From Amycolatopsis dendrobii (GTDB taxonomy: Bacteria > Actinomycetota > Actinomycetes > Mycobacteriales > Pseudonocardiaceae), in the NCBI RefSeq assembly GCF_014145675.1, contig NZ_JACGZW010000006.1:124001-188000 (forward strand): a stretch of DNA of 64,000 bases, written 5' to 3'. The notes under the pieces are model-generated. The model worked only from the letters and a program-made list of their open reading frames with translations. It did no database searches and had not been told where the DNA came from. A program made the position numbers and the translations under genes. Positions 1 to 9,774 of this stretch are shown here, one piece after another (the stretch's first letter is position 1; the number at the start of each line of letters is the position of its first letter).

Positions 1-889
<889 letters not shown>

Positions 890-931
890 GGGGGGTACTA
901 CTTCCTTCCGTACTTACACGAAATCTGAGGT

Positions 932-1438
932 TCAGCGGGGAGAAGCGGCGGTGATCGAGCGGGCCCCGCGGCCCACCGCGACCATGCCGGACTGGACGAG
1001 TTCGCGGATGCCGTACGGCTCCAGCATCCGCAGCAGCGCGCCGATCTTGTCCGACGTCCCGGTCGCCTCGACGGTGAGCGCCTCCGGCGAGACGTCCACC
1101 ACCTTGGCGCGGAAGAGCTGGACGGTCTCGAGGACCTGGCTGCGCACGGTGGCGTCGGCCCTGACCTTCACGAGCAGCAGTTCGCGCTGCACCGCGCTGC
1201 CAGCCTCCAGCTCGACGATCTTGATCACGTTCACCAGCTTGTTGAGCTGTTTGGTCACCTGTTCGAGCGGTAGCTCCTCAACGGCGACCACGATCGTCAT
1301 CCGGGACACCTCGGGGTTCTCCGTGGGCCCGACAGCAAGGGACTCGATGTTGAAGCCGCGGCGGGAGAACAGTCCGGAGACCCGGGCGAGCACACCGGGC
1401 TTGTTCTCGACCAGCACGCTCAGCGTGTGGACAGTCAT
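932..1438 (-). CDS. ilvN: Acetolactate synthase small (regulatory) subunit
   Basis: Regulatory subunit that binds valine and activates the IlvB catalytic subunit. The 168-residue protein begins MTVHTLSVLVENKPGVLARV, the characteristic ACT-domain opening with the effector-site N-K-P-G, followed by GFNIESLAVGPTE. A second C-terminal ACT-like half runs to the end. Length matches the short actinobacterial IlvN. Its ATG overlaps the ilvB stop by four bases (ATGA), indicating translational coupling. Confidence 0.97.
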   Translation of the reverse strand: MTVHTLSVLVENKPGVLARVSGLFSRRGFNIESLAVGPTENPEVSRMTIVVAVEELPLEQVTKQLNKLVNVIKIVELEAGSAVQRELLLVKVRADATVRSQVLETVQLFRAKVVDVSPEALTVEATGTSDKIGALLRMLEPYGIRELVQSGMVAVGRGARSITAASPR

Positions 1439-3324
1439 GCTTGCTCTCCCTCCGCGGCGGCGGCCTCGGCAGCGGCTTCCTGCGAAACCTCGTCGTCGTC
1501 GAACAGCGGCCGGATGCCGCGGACGGCCATGATCTCGTCGTTCCCGGTGCCCGCGGCGACCATCGGCCACACCTGGGCATCCTTCCCCACGACGAAATCG
1601 ATCACGACGGGGCGGTCGTTGATCTCCATCGCGCGCCGGATCGTCGCGTCGACGTCCTCCTTGGCCTCGCAGCGCAGGCCGGCGCAGCCGAGCGCCTCGG
1701 CCAGCAGCGTGAAGTCCGGGATGCGGTGCTTGTGCGTGCCGAGGTCGGTGTTCGAGTACCGCTCGGAGTAGAACAGGTTCTGCCATTGCCGGACCATGCC
1801 GAGGTTGCCGTTGTTGATCACGGCGACCTTGATCGGCGCGCCCTCGATGGCGCACGTGGCGAGTTCCTGGTTGGTCATCTGGAAGCAGCCGTCGCCGTCG
1901 ATCGCCCACACCTGCGTGTCCGGGAGGCCGAACTGCGCGCCCATCGCGGCCGGGACGGCGAAGCCCATGGTGCCGAGGCCGCCGGAGTTGATCCAGGTGC
2001 GCGGTTTCTCGTACTTCACGAACTGCGCGGCCCACATCTGGTGCTGCCCGACGCCCGCGGCGTACACCGCGTCCGGGCCGACCAGCTCGCCGATCCGCTC
2101 GATGACGTACTGCGGCGACAGCGACCCGTCGTCGGGCCATTCGTAGCCCGCCGGGTAGTCCTCGCGCCACGAGTCGACCTGCGTCCACCAGTCGCTCAGG
2201 TCGGGACGGGCGCGCTCGAACTCGGTCTTCACCGCGTCGATCAGCTCGCCGATGATCTCTTTGCAGTCGCCGACGATCGGCACGTCCGCCTTGCGGTTCT
2301 TGGAGATCTCGGCGGGGTCGATGTCCGCGTGGACGATCTTCGCGTCCGGCGCGAACGAGGACAGCTGGCCGGTGACCCGGTCGTCGAACCGGGCGCCGAG
2401 CGCGACCAGCAGGTCAGCACGCTGCATCGAGGCGACCGCGGCGACGGACCCGTGCATGCCGGGCATGCCGACGTGCTGGCGGTGCGAATCGGGGAACGCG
2501 CCGCGCGCCATCAACGTGGTGGCGACCGGGATGCCGGTCAGTTCGGCGAGTTCGCGCAACTGCTCGGACGCCTCGGCTTTGATCACGCCGCCGCCGACGT
2601 ACAGCACCGGCCGCTGGGCCTGCGCGATCAGCTTCGCGGCCTCGCGGACCTGTTTGCCGTGCGGCCGCAGCGTCGGGCGGTAGCCGGGCAGTCGCAGTTC
2701 AGGCGGCCAGGAGAACGAGGTCATCTCCTGCAGCACGTCCTTGGGGATGTCCACCAGCACCGGGCCCGGGCGGCCGGTCGCGGCCAGGTGGAACGCCTCG
2801 GCGATGGCCCGCGGGATCTCCGCCGGGTCGGTGACGAGGAAGTTGTGCTTGGTGATCGGCATGGTGATGCCGCAGATGTCGGCTTCCTGGAACGCGTCGG
2901 TGCCGATCAGGCCGCGCGACTGCTGCCCGGTGATGGCGACGACCGGGACCGAGTCCATGTTGGCGTCGGCCAGCGGGGTGACGAGGTTCGTGGCTCCCGG
3001 ACCCGAGGTGGCCATGCAGACGCCGACCTTGCCGGTCGCCTGCGCGTAACCGGTGGCGGCGTGCCCGGCGCCCTGCTCGTGGCGGACGAGGACGTGCCGG
3101 ACCTTCGTGGAGTCGAGCAACGGGTCGTAGGCGGGAAGGATGGTGCCACCCGGAATGCCGAACACGACCTCCGCGCCGACCGCCTCGAGCGAGCGGACAA
3201 GCGACTGCGCGCCGGTGACGCGCACCGGCGTACCCGCCGGCGGGGCGGGCTTCGGACGTGCTCCTGGGACACCGGGCGCGGTCGGCCCGGGCTTCGCGTC
3301 GCTGCGCGACGTGGCACTGGTCAT
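1435..3324 (-). CDS. ilvB: Acetolactate synthase large (catalytic) subunit
   Basis: ThDP- and FAD-dependent enzyme that makes acetolactate or acetohydroxybutyrate from pyruvate. The ATG at 3324 (MTSATSRSDAKPG) gives 629 residues. Upstream in-frame codons would run back toward the attenuator, so I reject the longer start. The N-terminal Pyr domain carries VFGIPGGTILPAYD and the catalytic Glu in RHEQGAGH. The C-terminal PP domain has the ThDP motif GDGCFQMTNQE ending in INN. The 3' end overlaps ilvN. Expression is probably set by the leader-peptide attenuator at 3408-3516. Confidence 0.97.
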   Translation of the reverse strand: MTSATSRSDAKPGPTAPGVPGARPKPAPPAGTPVRVTGAQSLVRSLEAVGAEVVFGIPGGTILPAYDPLLDSTKVRHVLVRHEQGAGHAATGYAQATGKVGVCMATSGPGATNLVTPLADANMDSVPVVAITGQQSRGLIGTDAFQEADICGITMPITKHNFLVTDPAEIPRAIAEAFHLAATGRPGPVLVDIPKDVLQEMTSFSWPPELRLPGYRPTLRPHGKQVREAAKLIAQAQRPVLYVGGGVIKAEASEQLRELAELTGIPVATTLMARGAFPDSHRQHVGMPGMHGSVAAVASMQRADLLVALGARFDDRVTGQLSSFAPDAKIVHADIDPAEISKNRKADVPIVGDCKEIIGELIDAVKTEFERARPDLSDWWTQVDSWREDYPAGYEWPDDGSLSPQYVIERIGELVGPDAVYAAGVGQHQMWAAQFVKYEKPRTWINSGGLGTMGFAVPAAMGAQFGLPDTQVWAIDGDGCFQMTNQELATCAIEGAPIKVAVINNGNLGMVRQWQNLFYSERYSNTDLGTHKHRIPDFTLLAEALGCAGLRCEAKEDVDATIRRAMEINDRPVVIDFVVGKDAQVWPMVAAGTGNDEIMAVRGIRPLFDDDEVSQEAAAEAAAAEGEQA

Positions 3325-3407
3325 CGGTTCTGCCTCGTGGGTTCTCGGTGTCACTCGTTCGGGTTGTCTGGGCCGTACTTCCGGTCGGGGAACCGGTTTC
3401 ACGCAAC

Positions 3408-3442
3408 AAAAAACCCCCGCCGACCGTAAGGTCGCACGAGGG
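3408..3442 (-). terminator. Attenuator hairpin of the ilvB leader
   Basis: Read on the minus strand, a GC-rich stem with some bulges (arms 3430-3442 and 3414-3425, loop GTAA complement) is followed at once by six T (3413-3408). It lies between the leader peptide stop at 3469 and the ilvB start at 3324. This is the layout of a transcription attenuator controlled by leader translation. Seen directly; the regulation is inferred from the known behaviour of actinobacterial ilvB leaders. Confidence 0.85.
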
Positions 3443-3468
3443 TCGCGCGTCGACGCAGAGGACTCTTC

Positions 3469-3516
3469 CTAAGCGTCGGCGCGCTGGGGAAGTACGAGAC
3501 CGGTCTGCGTAATCAC
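3469..3516 (-). CDS. ilvB leader peptide (15 aa)
   Basis: A 15-codon frame starting GTG at 3516 and ending TAG encodes MITQTGLVLPQRADA. It holds an early Ile and a Leu-Val-Leu run, the products of the pathway it precedes. It ends 27 bases before the attenuator hairpin. A promoter-like pair (3524-3529 and 3548-3553) puts the transcript start within a base or two of the GTG, so the peptide is probably translated from a leaderless mRNA. Stalling at Ile/Leu/Val codons would be expected to favour an antiterminator. Confidence 0.85.
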   Translation of the reverse strand: MITQTGLVLPQRADA

Positions 3517-3523
3517 GGCCCCG

Positions 3524-3553
3524 ACGTTAGTCGCGCGCCCGGGCGAGTGTCAA
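3524..3553 (-). promoter_or_regulatory. Promoter of the ilvB leader
   Basis: On the minus strand a perfect -35 TTGACA (3553-3548) is followed after 18 bases by TAACGT (3529-3524). The predicted start is at about 3517, adjacent to the leader-peptide GTG. It is the clearest vegetative-type promoter in the window. Confidence 0.75.
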
Positions 3554-3648
3554 CTCTACGGGACGGCGGTTCCGCATCGTGGACGGCCAGTACTGCCCGC
3601 GCGCGACCCGGACGCAGGTCACTCCCGGCGTCGGTGCACCATTCCTGC

Positions 3649-4230
3649 GTGGCCAAGAAACAGCAGGACCAGCGTGCGGACGAGGGCCGGAAGGCCGTGT
3701 TCCGGATCCCGACCACGGCGTATCTCGCGATCGGTCTGCTGACCGTCTGTGTGACACCGATCGCACTGGGCGAGATCGGCGGATTCCAGTGGTTGTACGT
3801 CTTCCCGCTCGCGCTGCTCGTGTTCGTCGCGCGCACGCGCACCGTCGCGACCCGCGAGGGGCTGCACGTCCGGACCGTCTTCGGCAAGCGCGACCTGCCG
3901 TGGTCGTCGCTCAAGGGCCTGGCGATCACGAACAAGGCCCGCGTGCGAGCGGTCCTCGGCGACGACACTCAGGTCAGCCTTCCCACGGTGCGGACGCGGC
4001 ACCTTCCGGTACTGGCACTGGTGAGCGAAGGCAAGATCAAGGACCCGTCGGGCGTGCTGAGCGACGAGGAGCTCAGCGGGCGGAAACCGGCCGCCGCCGA
4101 GACCGCGCCGGACGCCGCTCAGGAATCCGCCACGGAACCCGCTTCGGAGCCTTCTCCCGAGCCCGCTGAGCCGGAGCCTTCCGCCGACGCGGAGCGGACC
4201 GGCGGCGGCAACGGCAAACCAGCCGAGTAG
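3649..4230 (+). CDS. PH-domain membrane protein, Cfp6-like
   Basis: Small membrane protein of the family of M. tuberculosis Cfp6 (low-molecular-weight antigen 6, Rv3004), which also lies beside ilvB there. Two hydrophobic segments (about residues 22-42 and 45-60) are followed by a bacterial PH-like domain (TREGLHVRTVFGKRDLPWSSLKGL). The tail is rich in Ala/Glu/Pro with SEPSPEPAEPEPS. I use GTG 3649 because the longer frame from 3547 would run through the ilvB promoter. Function unknown. 193 residues. Divergent from ilvB and ahead of ilvD. Confidence 0.75.
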   Translation: MAKKQQDQRADEGRKAVFRIPTTAYLAIGLLTVCVTPIALGEIGGFQWLYVFPLALLVFVARTRTVATREGLHVRTVFGKRDLPWSSLKGLAITNKARVRAVLGDDTQVSLPTVRTRHLPVLALVSEGKIKDPSGVLSDEELSGRKPAAAETAPDAAQESATEPASEPSPEPAEPEPSADAERTGGGNGKPAE

Positions 4231-4302
4231 AATTGGTAGGACCAGTTTGCGGAGCCGTAGTTCCCCTCCGCCTGGTTCAGCCTTCTGACCTGGGAGAATG
4301 CC

Positions 4303-6147
4303 GTGCCGCACCTCCGTTCCCGGACCACCACCCACGGTCGCAACGCGGCGGGCGCACGCTCGCTCTGGCGTGCGACCGGAATGACCGACAGCGATTTCGG
4401 CAAGCCGATCGTCGCGATCGCCAACTCCTACACCCAGTTCGTGCCCGGCCACGTGCACCTCAAGGACCTCGGCGAGATCGTCGCCGAGGCGGTCGCCGAA
4501 GCAGGCGGCATCGCGCGCGAGTTCCACACGATCGCGGTCGACGACGGCATCGCGATGGGCCACTCGGGCATGCTCTACTCGCTGCCCTCGCGCGAGATCA
4601 TCGCGGACTCGGTGGAGTACATGGTCAACGCGCACCAGGCCGACGCGCTGGTGTGCATCTCCAACTGCGACAAGATCACGCCGGGCATGCTCAACGCCGC
4701 GATGCGGCTCAACATCCCGACCGTGTTCGTCTCCGGCGGTCCGATGGAAGCCGGCAAGGCGGTGGTCGTAGAAGGCGTCGCGCACGCCCCGACCGACCTG
4801 ATCACCACCATCGCGGCGTCCGCGAACTCGGCGATCGACGAGGCCGGTCTCTCCGAGGTCGAGCGCTCCGCCTGCCCGACCTGCGGTTCGTGCTCCGGCA
4901 TGTTCACCGCGAACTCGATGAACTGCCTCACCGAAGCGCTGGGTTTGTCGTTGCCGGGCAACGGTTCCACGCTCGCGACGCACGCGGCCCGGCGCGAGCT
5001 GTTCTCCAACGCCGGACGCACGGTGGTCGAGCTGTGCAAGCGCTGGTACGGCTCCGACGACGAGTCCGCGTTGCCGCGTTCGATCGCCACGAAGGAGGCG
5101 TTCGAGAACGCGATGGCGCTCGACATGGCCATGGGCGGGTCGACGAACACCGTGCTGCACATCCTCGCCGCCGCGCAGGAGGGCGAGGTCGACTTCACGA
5201 TCAGCGACATCGACGCCATCGGGCGGCGGGTGCCGTGCCTGTCGAAGGTCGCCCCGAACTCCGACTACCACATGGAAGACGTCCACAGGGCCGGCGGAAT
5301 CCCCGCCATCCTGGGCGAGCTGTACCGCGGCGGCCTGCTGAACACCGGCGTGCACGCGGTCCACGCGCCAGACATCGCCACGTGGCTGAACGAGTGGGAC
5401 ATCCGCGCCGAGTCTCCGTCGGAGAAGGCGCTGGAGCTGTTCCACGCCGCACCGGGCGGGGTCCGGACCACGCAGGCGTTCTCGACGGAAAACCGCTGGT
5501 CGTCGCTGGACACCGACGCTGCCGGCGGCTGCATCCGCGACGTCGAACACGCCTACACGAAGGACGGCGGCCTCGCGATCCTGCGCGGCAACCTGGCCGA
5601 GAACGGCGCCGTGATCAAGTCCGCGGGCATCGACGAGGACCTCTGGCACTTCCAGGGCCCGGCGCGGGTGTTGGAAAGCCAGGAGGAAGCCGTGTCGGCG
5701 ATCCTCAAGAAGGAGATCCAGCCAGGCGAGGTGCTGGTCATCCGCTACGAGGGCCCGGCAGGCGGCCCCGGCATGCAGGAAATGCTGCACCCGACGGCGT
5801 TCCTCAAGGGATCCGGCCTCGGCAAGAAATGCGCCCTGATCACCGACGGCCGCTTCTCCGGCGGCTCCTCGGGCATCTCGGTCGGCCACATCTCGCCGGA
5901 AGCCGCCGCGGGCGGTCTGATCGGCCTGGTGGAGAACGGCGACCAGATCGTCCTGGACGTCCACGAACGCCGGCTCGAGCTGCTGGTCGAACCGGAGATC
6001 CTGGCCGAACGGCGGGCGAAGATGGAAGCTTCGGAACGTCCGTGGCAGCCGAAGGACCGGCAACGCCCGATCACCGCGGCGCTGCGGGCCTACGCCCGGA
6101 TGGCCACGTCGGCCGACACCGGCGCGGTCCGGGACCCGAACCGCTGA
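4303..6147 (+). CDS. ilvD: Dihydroxy-acid dehydratase
   Basis: Fe-S dehydratase converting dihydroxy acids to the 2-keto acid precursors of valine and isoleucine. 614 residues from GTG 4303, with a GGGAG ribosome site 7 bases upstream. Cluster-binding cysteines are visible in SNCDKITPGM (about residue 123) and CPTCGSCSGMF (about 190-200). The C-terminus carries the conserved GRFSGGSSGISVGHISPEA. Length is that of the E. coli-type enzyme. It stands alone on the plus strand beside the ilvBNC operon and ends in a strong terminator. Confidence 0.97.
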   Translation: MPHLRSRTTTHGRNAAGARSLWRATGMTDSDFGKPIVAIANSYTQFVPGHVHLKDLGEIVAEAVAEAGGIAREFHTIAVDDGIAMGHSGMLYSLPSREIIADSVEYMVNAHQADALVCISNCDKITPGMLNAAMRLNIPTVFVSGGPMEAGKAVVVEGVAHAPTDLITTIAASANSAIDEAGLSEVERSACPTCGSCSGMFTANSMNCLTEALGLSLPGNGSTLATHAARRELFSNAGRTVVELCKRWYGSDDESALPRSIATKEAFENAMALDMAMGGSTNTVLHILAAAQEGEVDFTISDIDAIGRRVPCLSKVAPNSDYHMEDVHRAGGIPAILGELYRGGLLNTGVHAVHAPDIATWLNEWDIRAESPSEKALELFHAAPGGVRTTQAFSTENRWSSLDTDAAGGCIRDVEHAYTKDGGLAILRGNLAENGAVIKSAGIDEDLWHFQGPARVLESQEEAVSAILKKEIQPGEVLVIRYEGPAGGPGMQEMLHPTAFLKGSGLGKKCALITDGRFSGGSSGISVGHISPEAAAGGLIGLVENGDQIVLDVHERRLELLVEPEILAERRAKMEASERPWQPKDRQRPITAALRAYARMATSADTGAVRDPNR

Positions 6148-6171
6148 TCCTGCTGTTCGCTTCTGCCGGAA

Positions 6172-6202
6172 GGGGCCCGCGCATGGTGCGCGGGCCCCTT
6201 TT
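6172..6202 (+). terminator. Intrinsic terminator of ilvD
   Basis: Perfect 11-bp inverted repeat GGGGCCCGCGC (6172-6182 and 6188-6198) with a 5-base loop, followed by TTTT. It starts 25 bases after the ilvD stop codon. Confidence 0.93.
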
Positions 6203-6332
6203 CCGTGTCTCGCCTAGCTGGCTCCCGCCGCTGAAATCTCGAATTGCGCTGTCGCCCGGTTCCGGTCGACACGATTCTCCGCGCAACGGACAACGGTCGC
6301 CGCGGCCAGCCAGAGTCCCCGGGTCCGCAGCA

Positions 6333-6657
6333 TTCGCCACTAAGCGGCGAACGCTCCCCCAGCGGGCCCAAGGACCTCGATCAAGGCGAACCGCCACTCA
6401 ACGTCGGATAGTCGCTCCGTCCAGCCCGAAGTGCCCGGCCCGCACCATTCGCCGCCAAACGGCGAACGCTCCCTTTCGCCAGCCCAGGACCCCGCTCGAC
6501 ACGAGTCGCCGCCCCATGGCCACGGCCCGCCCGCCCACGCCGATCCTCGAACTCCAGCCGCCGAATCCACGTCGGACGTCGCCGCTCACGAACCAATCCC
6601 GCCAGCCCCGAGCCCCGGATTGCGGCCCCGACCAGGCATTCGCCACTAAACGGCAAC
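6333..6657. repeat. Cluster of three 19-bp palindromic repeats in a 550-bp gene-free stretch
   Basis: Between the ilvD terminator and the DoxX stop there is no convincing gene. The stretch holds three copies of the palindrome TTCGCC-N7-GGCGAA: 6333-6351 (loop ACTAAGC), 6448-6466 (GCCAAAC) and 6639-6657 (ACTAAAC, right arm altered to GGCAAC). The first two also share CGCTCCC after the right arm. The third is preceded by GACCAGGCA. The flanking genes converge, so this is a 3'-3' intergenic region. Confidence 0.85.
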
Positions 6658-6750
6658 ACCGGAACGACCCGCTCAACGACCGGCACCCCGTCAACCTCGC
6701 CGTCGCCTCCGACCGGCTCCGCGCAGTCAGCGACACAGGCTCGGACCAGG

Positions 6751-7326
6751 TCAGCGAGTCAGAACGATGACGACCACAGACGCAGCCGCAGCCAGCAGCA
6801 ACGAGATGAGCCCCAGCGGCAACGGCCGCTTCCGCCACGGCGTGTTCCGCTCCAGCGAGATGGTGCCCGCGCCGGTGAAGATCAGCGTCAGCGCACACAG
6901 GCCCAGCAGCAGCTCGTACTCCCAGCCCTGGCCGGTGCCCTGGAAGAAACCGCCGTGGAACTTCGCGTAGACGATGTTCGCGGCCACGCCCAGCAGCCCC
7001 GCCGCAGCGAGCGGCGTGAACAGGCCGACGATCACCAGCGCACTGCCCGCGACCTCAGTGATGCCGGTGATCCACGACAGCAGCGTCGTCTGTTTGTGGT
7101 ACCCGAACATCTCGAGCACGTGCGCGAACCCGCCGACGCCCGGTCCGCCGAAAGCGCCGAACAGATGCTGCAGGCCGTGCGCACCCATGATCACGCCGAG
7201 CCCCAGGCGCAAGACGAGCAGGCCGAAGCCGAGACCGCCCTGCCGCGGTTCGTCGTAGTCGTTGCCGGCAGAGTCCTCGACACCGGACAGCACGCTGGTC
7301 TGGTAGTCGTCCCCTTGAGTGGTCAC
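6751..7326 (-). CDS. DoxX-family membrane protein
   Basis: 191-residue integral membrane protein from GTG 7326. After a hydrophilic head of about 30 residues there are four hydrophobic segments, with the DoxX-type LVLRLGLGVIMGAHGLQHLFG, a central ITGITEVAGSALVIVGLFTPLAA, and a last segment LISLLLAAAASVVVIVL. DoxX proteins are linked to redox balance and thiol or sulfur stress, but substrates are poorly defined. The position next to Cfp6-like and LppZ-like genes matches Rv3005c. Confidence 0.9.
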   Translation of the reverse strand: MTTQGDDYQTSVLSGVEDSAGNDYDEPRQGGLGFGLLVLRLGLGVIMGAHGLQHLFGAFGGPGVGGFAHVLEMFGYHKQTTLLSWITGITEVAGSALVIVGLFTPLAAAGLLGVAANIVYAKFHGGFFQGTGQGWEYELLLGLCALTLIFTGAGTISLERNTPWRKRPLPLGLISLLLAAAASVVVIVLTR

Positions 7327-7431
7327 GCGGCGAAGATTAGGGGATTCAGCCGTGACCCGCGAGCGAGCACGCCGAGGTCAGGGGCTCTTTCAGGGTTCAC
7401 CCTGAGTGCCGGGCAGACATCCGGGAGATGA

Positions 7432-8340
7432 TCAGTATTCGCCGCGCACGAGATTGCCGGGTAGCTCTCCGCCAGCGTACCGGGCGATTTCCGCCGCAGC
7501 CACCAAATAAGCGCGCCGCCGGACGCCCCGCACCGCTCCGGCCACATGCGGCGTCAGCACGAAACCGGGCGCTGTCCACAGCGGATGGCCGTCCGGCAAC
7601 GGCTCGGGATCGGTCACGTCGAGCGCGGCTCGAAGCCTTCCGGCCGTCAGCTCCGCCGCCAGCGCGTCAGTAACCACGACAGGCCCTTGGGCAGCATTGA
7701 CCAGTACCGCGTCATCACGCATCGCCGCAAGAAAATCAGCGTCGACCATGCCCCGCGTCCGCGACGTGAGGGGGACCATCATGACCACCACATCGTGGTG
7801 CGGCAGCAGCTCCGGTAACTCATCGACACCGTGCACGCCCTCACGCGCCGACATCCCGACCATCGTGCAGCGAACGTCGAACGGCTCCAACCGCCGCCGC
7901 AACTGCCGCCCGACGTCCCCGGCCCCGACGATCAGCACGCGCTGGCCCTGCAACGTGTCGGACGGCAGCTGCTCCCAGCGTCCCGCTCGTTGTGCCGCCG
8001 CGTAGACGTCCAGATTCCGGTACATCGACAGCAGCACGCCGACGACCCACTCCGCCATGCTGCCGCTGTGCGCACCGCGACAGGTGGACAGCAGAACGCC
8101 GTCCGGGACGCGGCCGACCCAGTCCTCCGCGCCCGCGGTCAGGAGCTGCACCAGCTTGAGGTTCGGCAGATCACTCCAGATGTCGTCGCCCGCGGAATCC
8201 ATGGCCGGGACGAGCACCTCGGCTTTCGCGGCCTCTGGCGGCAACGGACGGCCCCATTCGTAACGCACCGCGTGCACGAGGGGGATTTCGGACAGCACGG
8301 CGACGCCCTCGTCGTCCGGGACCAGCACGGTGACTGTCAT
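7432..8340 (-). CDS. D-isomer-specific 2-hydroxyacid dehydrogenase-like, catalytic Arg replaced
   Basis: 302 residues from ATG 8340. It has the NAD-binding Rossmann motif VLIVGAGDVGRQLRRRLEPF in the middle, an acidic DVTDPEPLPDGHPLW and the catalytic-type His in LTPHVAG. The usual catalytic Arg in the NxARG motif is Gln here (VNAAQGPVV, codon CAA), so activity may be altered. Substrate unknown. Divergently arranged with the LppZ-like gene across 58 bases containing the small palindrome CCACTTACGAGTGG. Confidence 0.88.
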   Translation of the reverse strand: MTVTVLVPDDEGVAVLSEIPLVHAVRYEWGRPLPPEAAKAEVLVPAMDSAGDDIWSDLPNLKLVQLLTAGAEDWVGRVPDGVLLSTCRGAHSGSMAEWVVGVLLSMYRNLDVYAAAQRAGRWEQLPSDTLQGQRVLIVGAGDVGRQLRRRLEPFDVRCTMVGMSAREGVHGVDELPELLPHHDVVVMMVPLTSRTRGMVDADFLAAMRDDAVLVNAAQGPVVVTDALAAELTAGRLRAALDVTDPEPLPDGHPLWTAPGFVLTPHVAGAVRGVRRRAYLVAAAEIARYAGGELPGNLVRGEY

Positions 8341-8398
8341 GATCACCACGGTAACCACTTACGAGTGGCTCACGCCGCCCCACCTAGGCTGGGGCATC

Positions 8399-9607
8399 AT
8401 GCGTACCCGGTACCGGTGGTCGGCGCCGCTGGCCCTCCTCGCCTGCGGCGGCCTCGTGCTTTCCGGCTGCGCCCGGTTCGACGACACCGCCGCCGGCCAG
8501 ACGTTCACCCCCGCGCCGGTGCCGAGCCCGGAATCGCCGCCGCAGGTCCAGGAGCACGGCGACGGCCCCGGCAGCGGTCCCCGCAATGGCCCCGCGCAAG
8601 CGCCGCCCTCGCCGGTTCCGCCTCCGCAGGGCTGCAAGGACTTCGACAAGGCCGTCATCGCCACCTGCCTGGACACAGTCGCCGCCGTCGCCGGACTTCC
8701 CGGCGAAGGATCCGCGCCCGCCGCTCTCGCCGGTGAACGGAAAACCGGCCGGGTGATGCTGGCCGGCTCGGGCCATGACGCGACGTCGTTCGCGCAACTG
8801 GACGTCCAGGCCGACGGCGACGGAGGTCTCACTAGCCTGGCGCTGTCGCCGAGCTATGTCGAGGATCAACTGGTCTTCGCGTACATCACCACGGCGTCGG
8901 ACAACCGAGTCGTGCGGTTCGCGAAGGGCCAGGCTCCGAAGCCGGTGCTGACCGGAATCCCGAAGGGCCCGACCGGCAACCGCGGTGCGCTGGCCAGCGA
9001 CGGAAGCGGCGCACTGCTCGTCGCGACAGGCGACGCAGGCAATCCTGCCGCGGCCGCGGACCCGAATTCCCTGGCAGGCAAGGTCCTGCGCATCGACGTC
9101 TCCGGGAAGCCAGCGACCGGCAATCCCACGTCCGGGTCCGCCGTCTATGCCGCAGGCTTGCACTCCCCCGGCGGCATCTGCCGTTCGTCCGACGGGAAGC
9201 GCACGTGGGTGACCGATCACCCAGCCAGCGGCCCGGACGCCGTGTACCGCCTCCAGCCCGGACAGCCGCTCAGCACACCCGCGTGGACCTGGCAGGACAA
9301 GCCGTCCCTAGGCGGCTGCGTCGATTTCGTCGACGCGAACGGCATCCTCGGCATCGCGTCGTCCACCGGCATGCAGAACGTGCCGGTCAACAAGGACGGC
9401 GCGGTCACCGGCAAGCCGACGGTCACCCTCGACGGCAAAAGCAAGGCCGCCACGACGTACGGCCGGCTCTCCGCCATGAGCATGATCAACCCTCAACTGG
9501 CCGTCGCCGGAACCGTCAACAAGGACGGCGGCAAACCGGTCTCCAGTGACGACCGCGTGGTCCTGATCGTGGTGAGCGACACGGGCGGCGGTCCGGGCAA
9601 GGACTGA
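8399..9607 (+). CDS. LppZ-like lipoprotein with glucose/sorbosone dehydrogenase fold
   Basis: 402 residues. Signal peptide with lipobox LVLSGC, so an exported lipoprotein anchored at Cys about residue 25. A Pro-rich linker precedes a beta-propeller of the glucose/sorbosone dehydrogenase family (SLALSPSYVEDQLVFAYITT, GDAGNPAAAADPNSLAGKVLRID, AAGLHSPGGIC). The M. tuberculosis counterpart at this locus is LppZ (Rv3006). The ATG at 8399 lies about 8 bases after a TAGGCT -10-like box (8385-8390), suggesting a nearly leaderless mRNA. Sugar oxidation is not demonstrated for this family branch. Confidence 0.88.
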   Translation: MRTRYRWSAPLALLACGGLVLSGCARFDDTAAGQTFTPAPVPSPESPPQVQEHGDGPGSGPRNGPAQAPPSPVPPPQGCKDFDKAVIATCLDTVAAVAGLPGEGSAPAALAGERKTGRVMLAGSGHDATSFAQLDVQADGDGGLTSLALSPSYVEDQLVFAYITTASDNRVVRFAKGQAPKPVLTGIPKGPTGNRGALASDGSGALLVATGDAGNPAAAADPNSLAGKVLRIDVSGKPATGNPTSGSAVYAAGLHSPGGICRSSDGKRTWVTDHPASGPDAVYRLQPGQPLSTPAWTWQDKPSLGGCVDFVDANGILGIASSTGMQNVPVNKDGAVTGKPTVTLDGKSKAATTYGRLSAMSMINPQLAVAGTVNKDGGKPVSSDDRVVLIVVSDTGGGPGKD

Positions 9608-9774
9608 CGTCGGACACACCGAGCCGAGCCTTTCCCAGGCTCAATTGACCGGCTGACCTGCGGTTAGCCACTTGGCGGCGACAGCCTGACCCCGGCCACA
9701 CGACATTCTGCTTCCACTCGAACCGCACCCTTGCCGTGCCCAGCGCTCCCGACCGACATGACGGCCCAGCCAGC

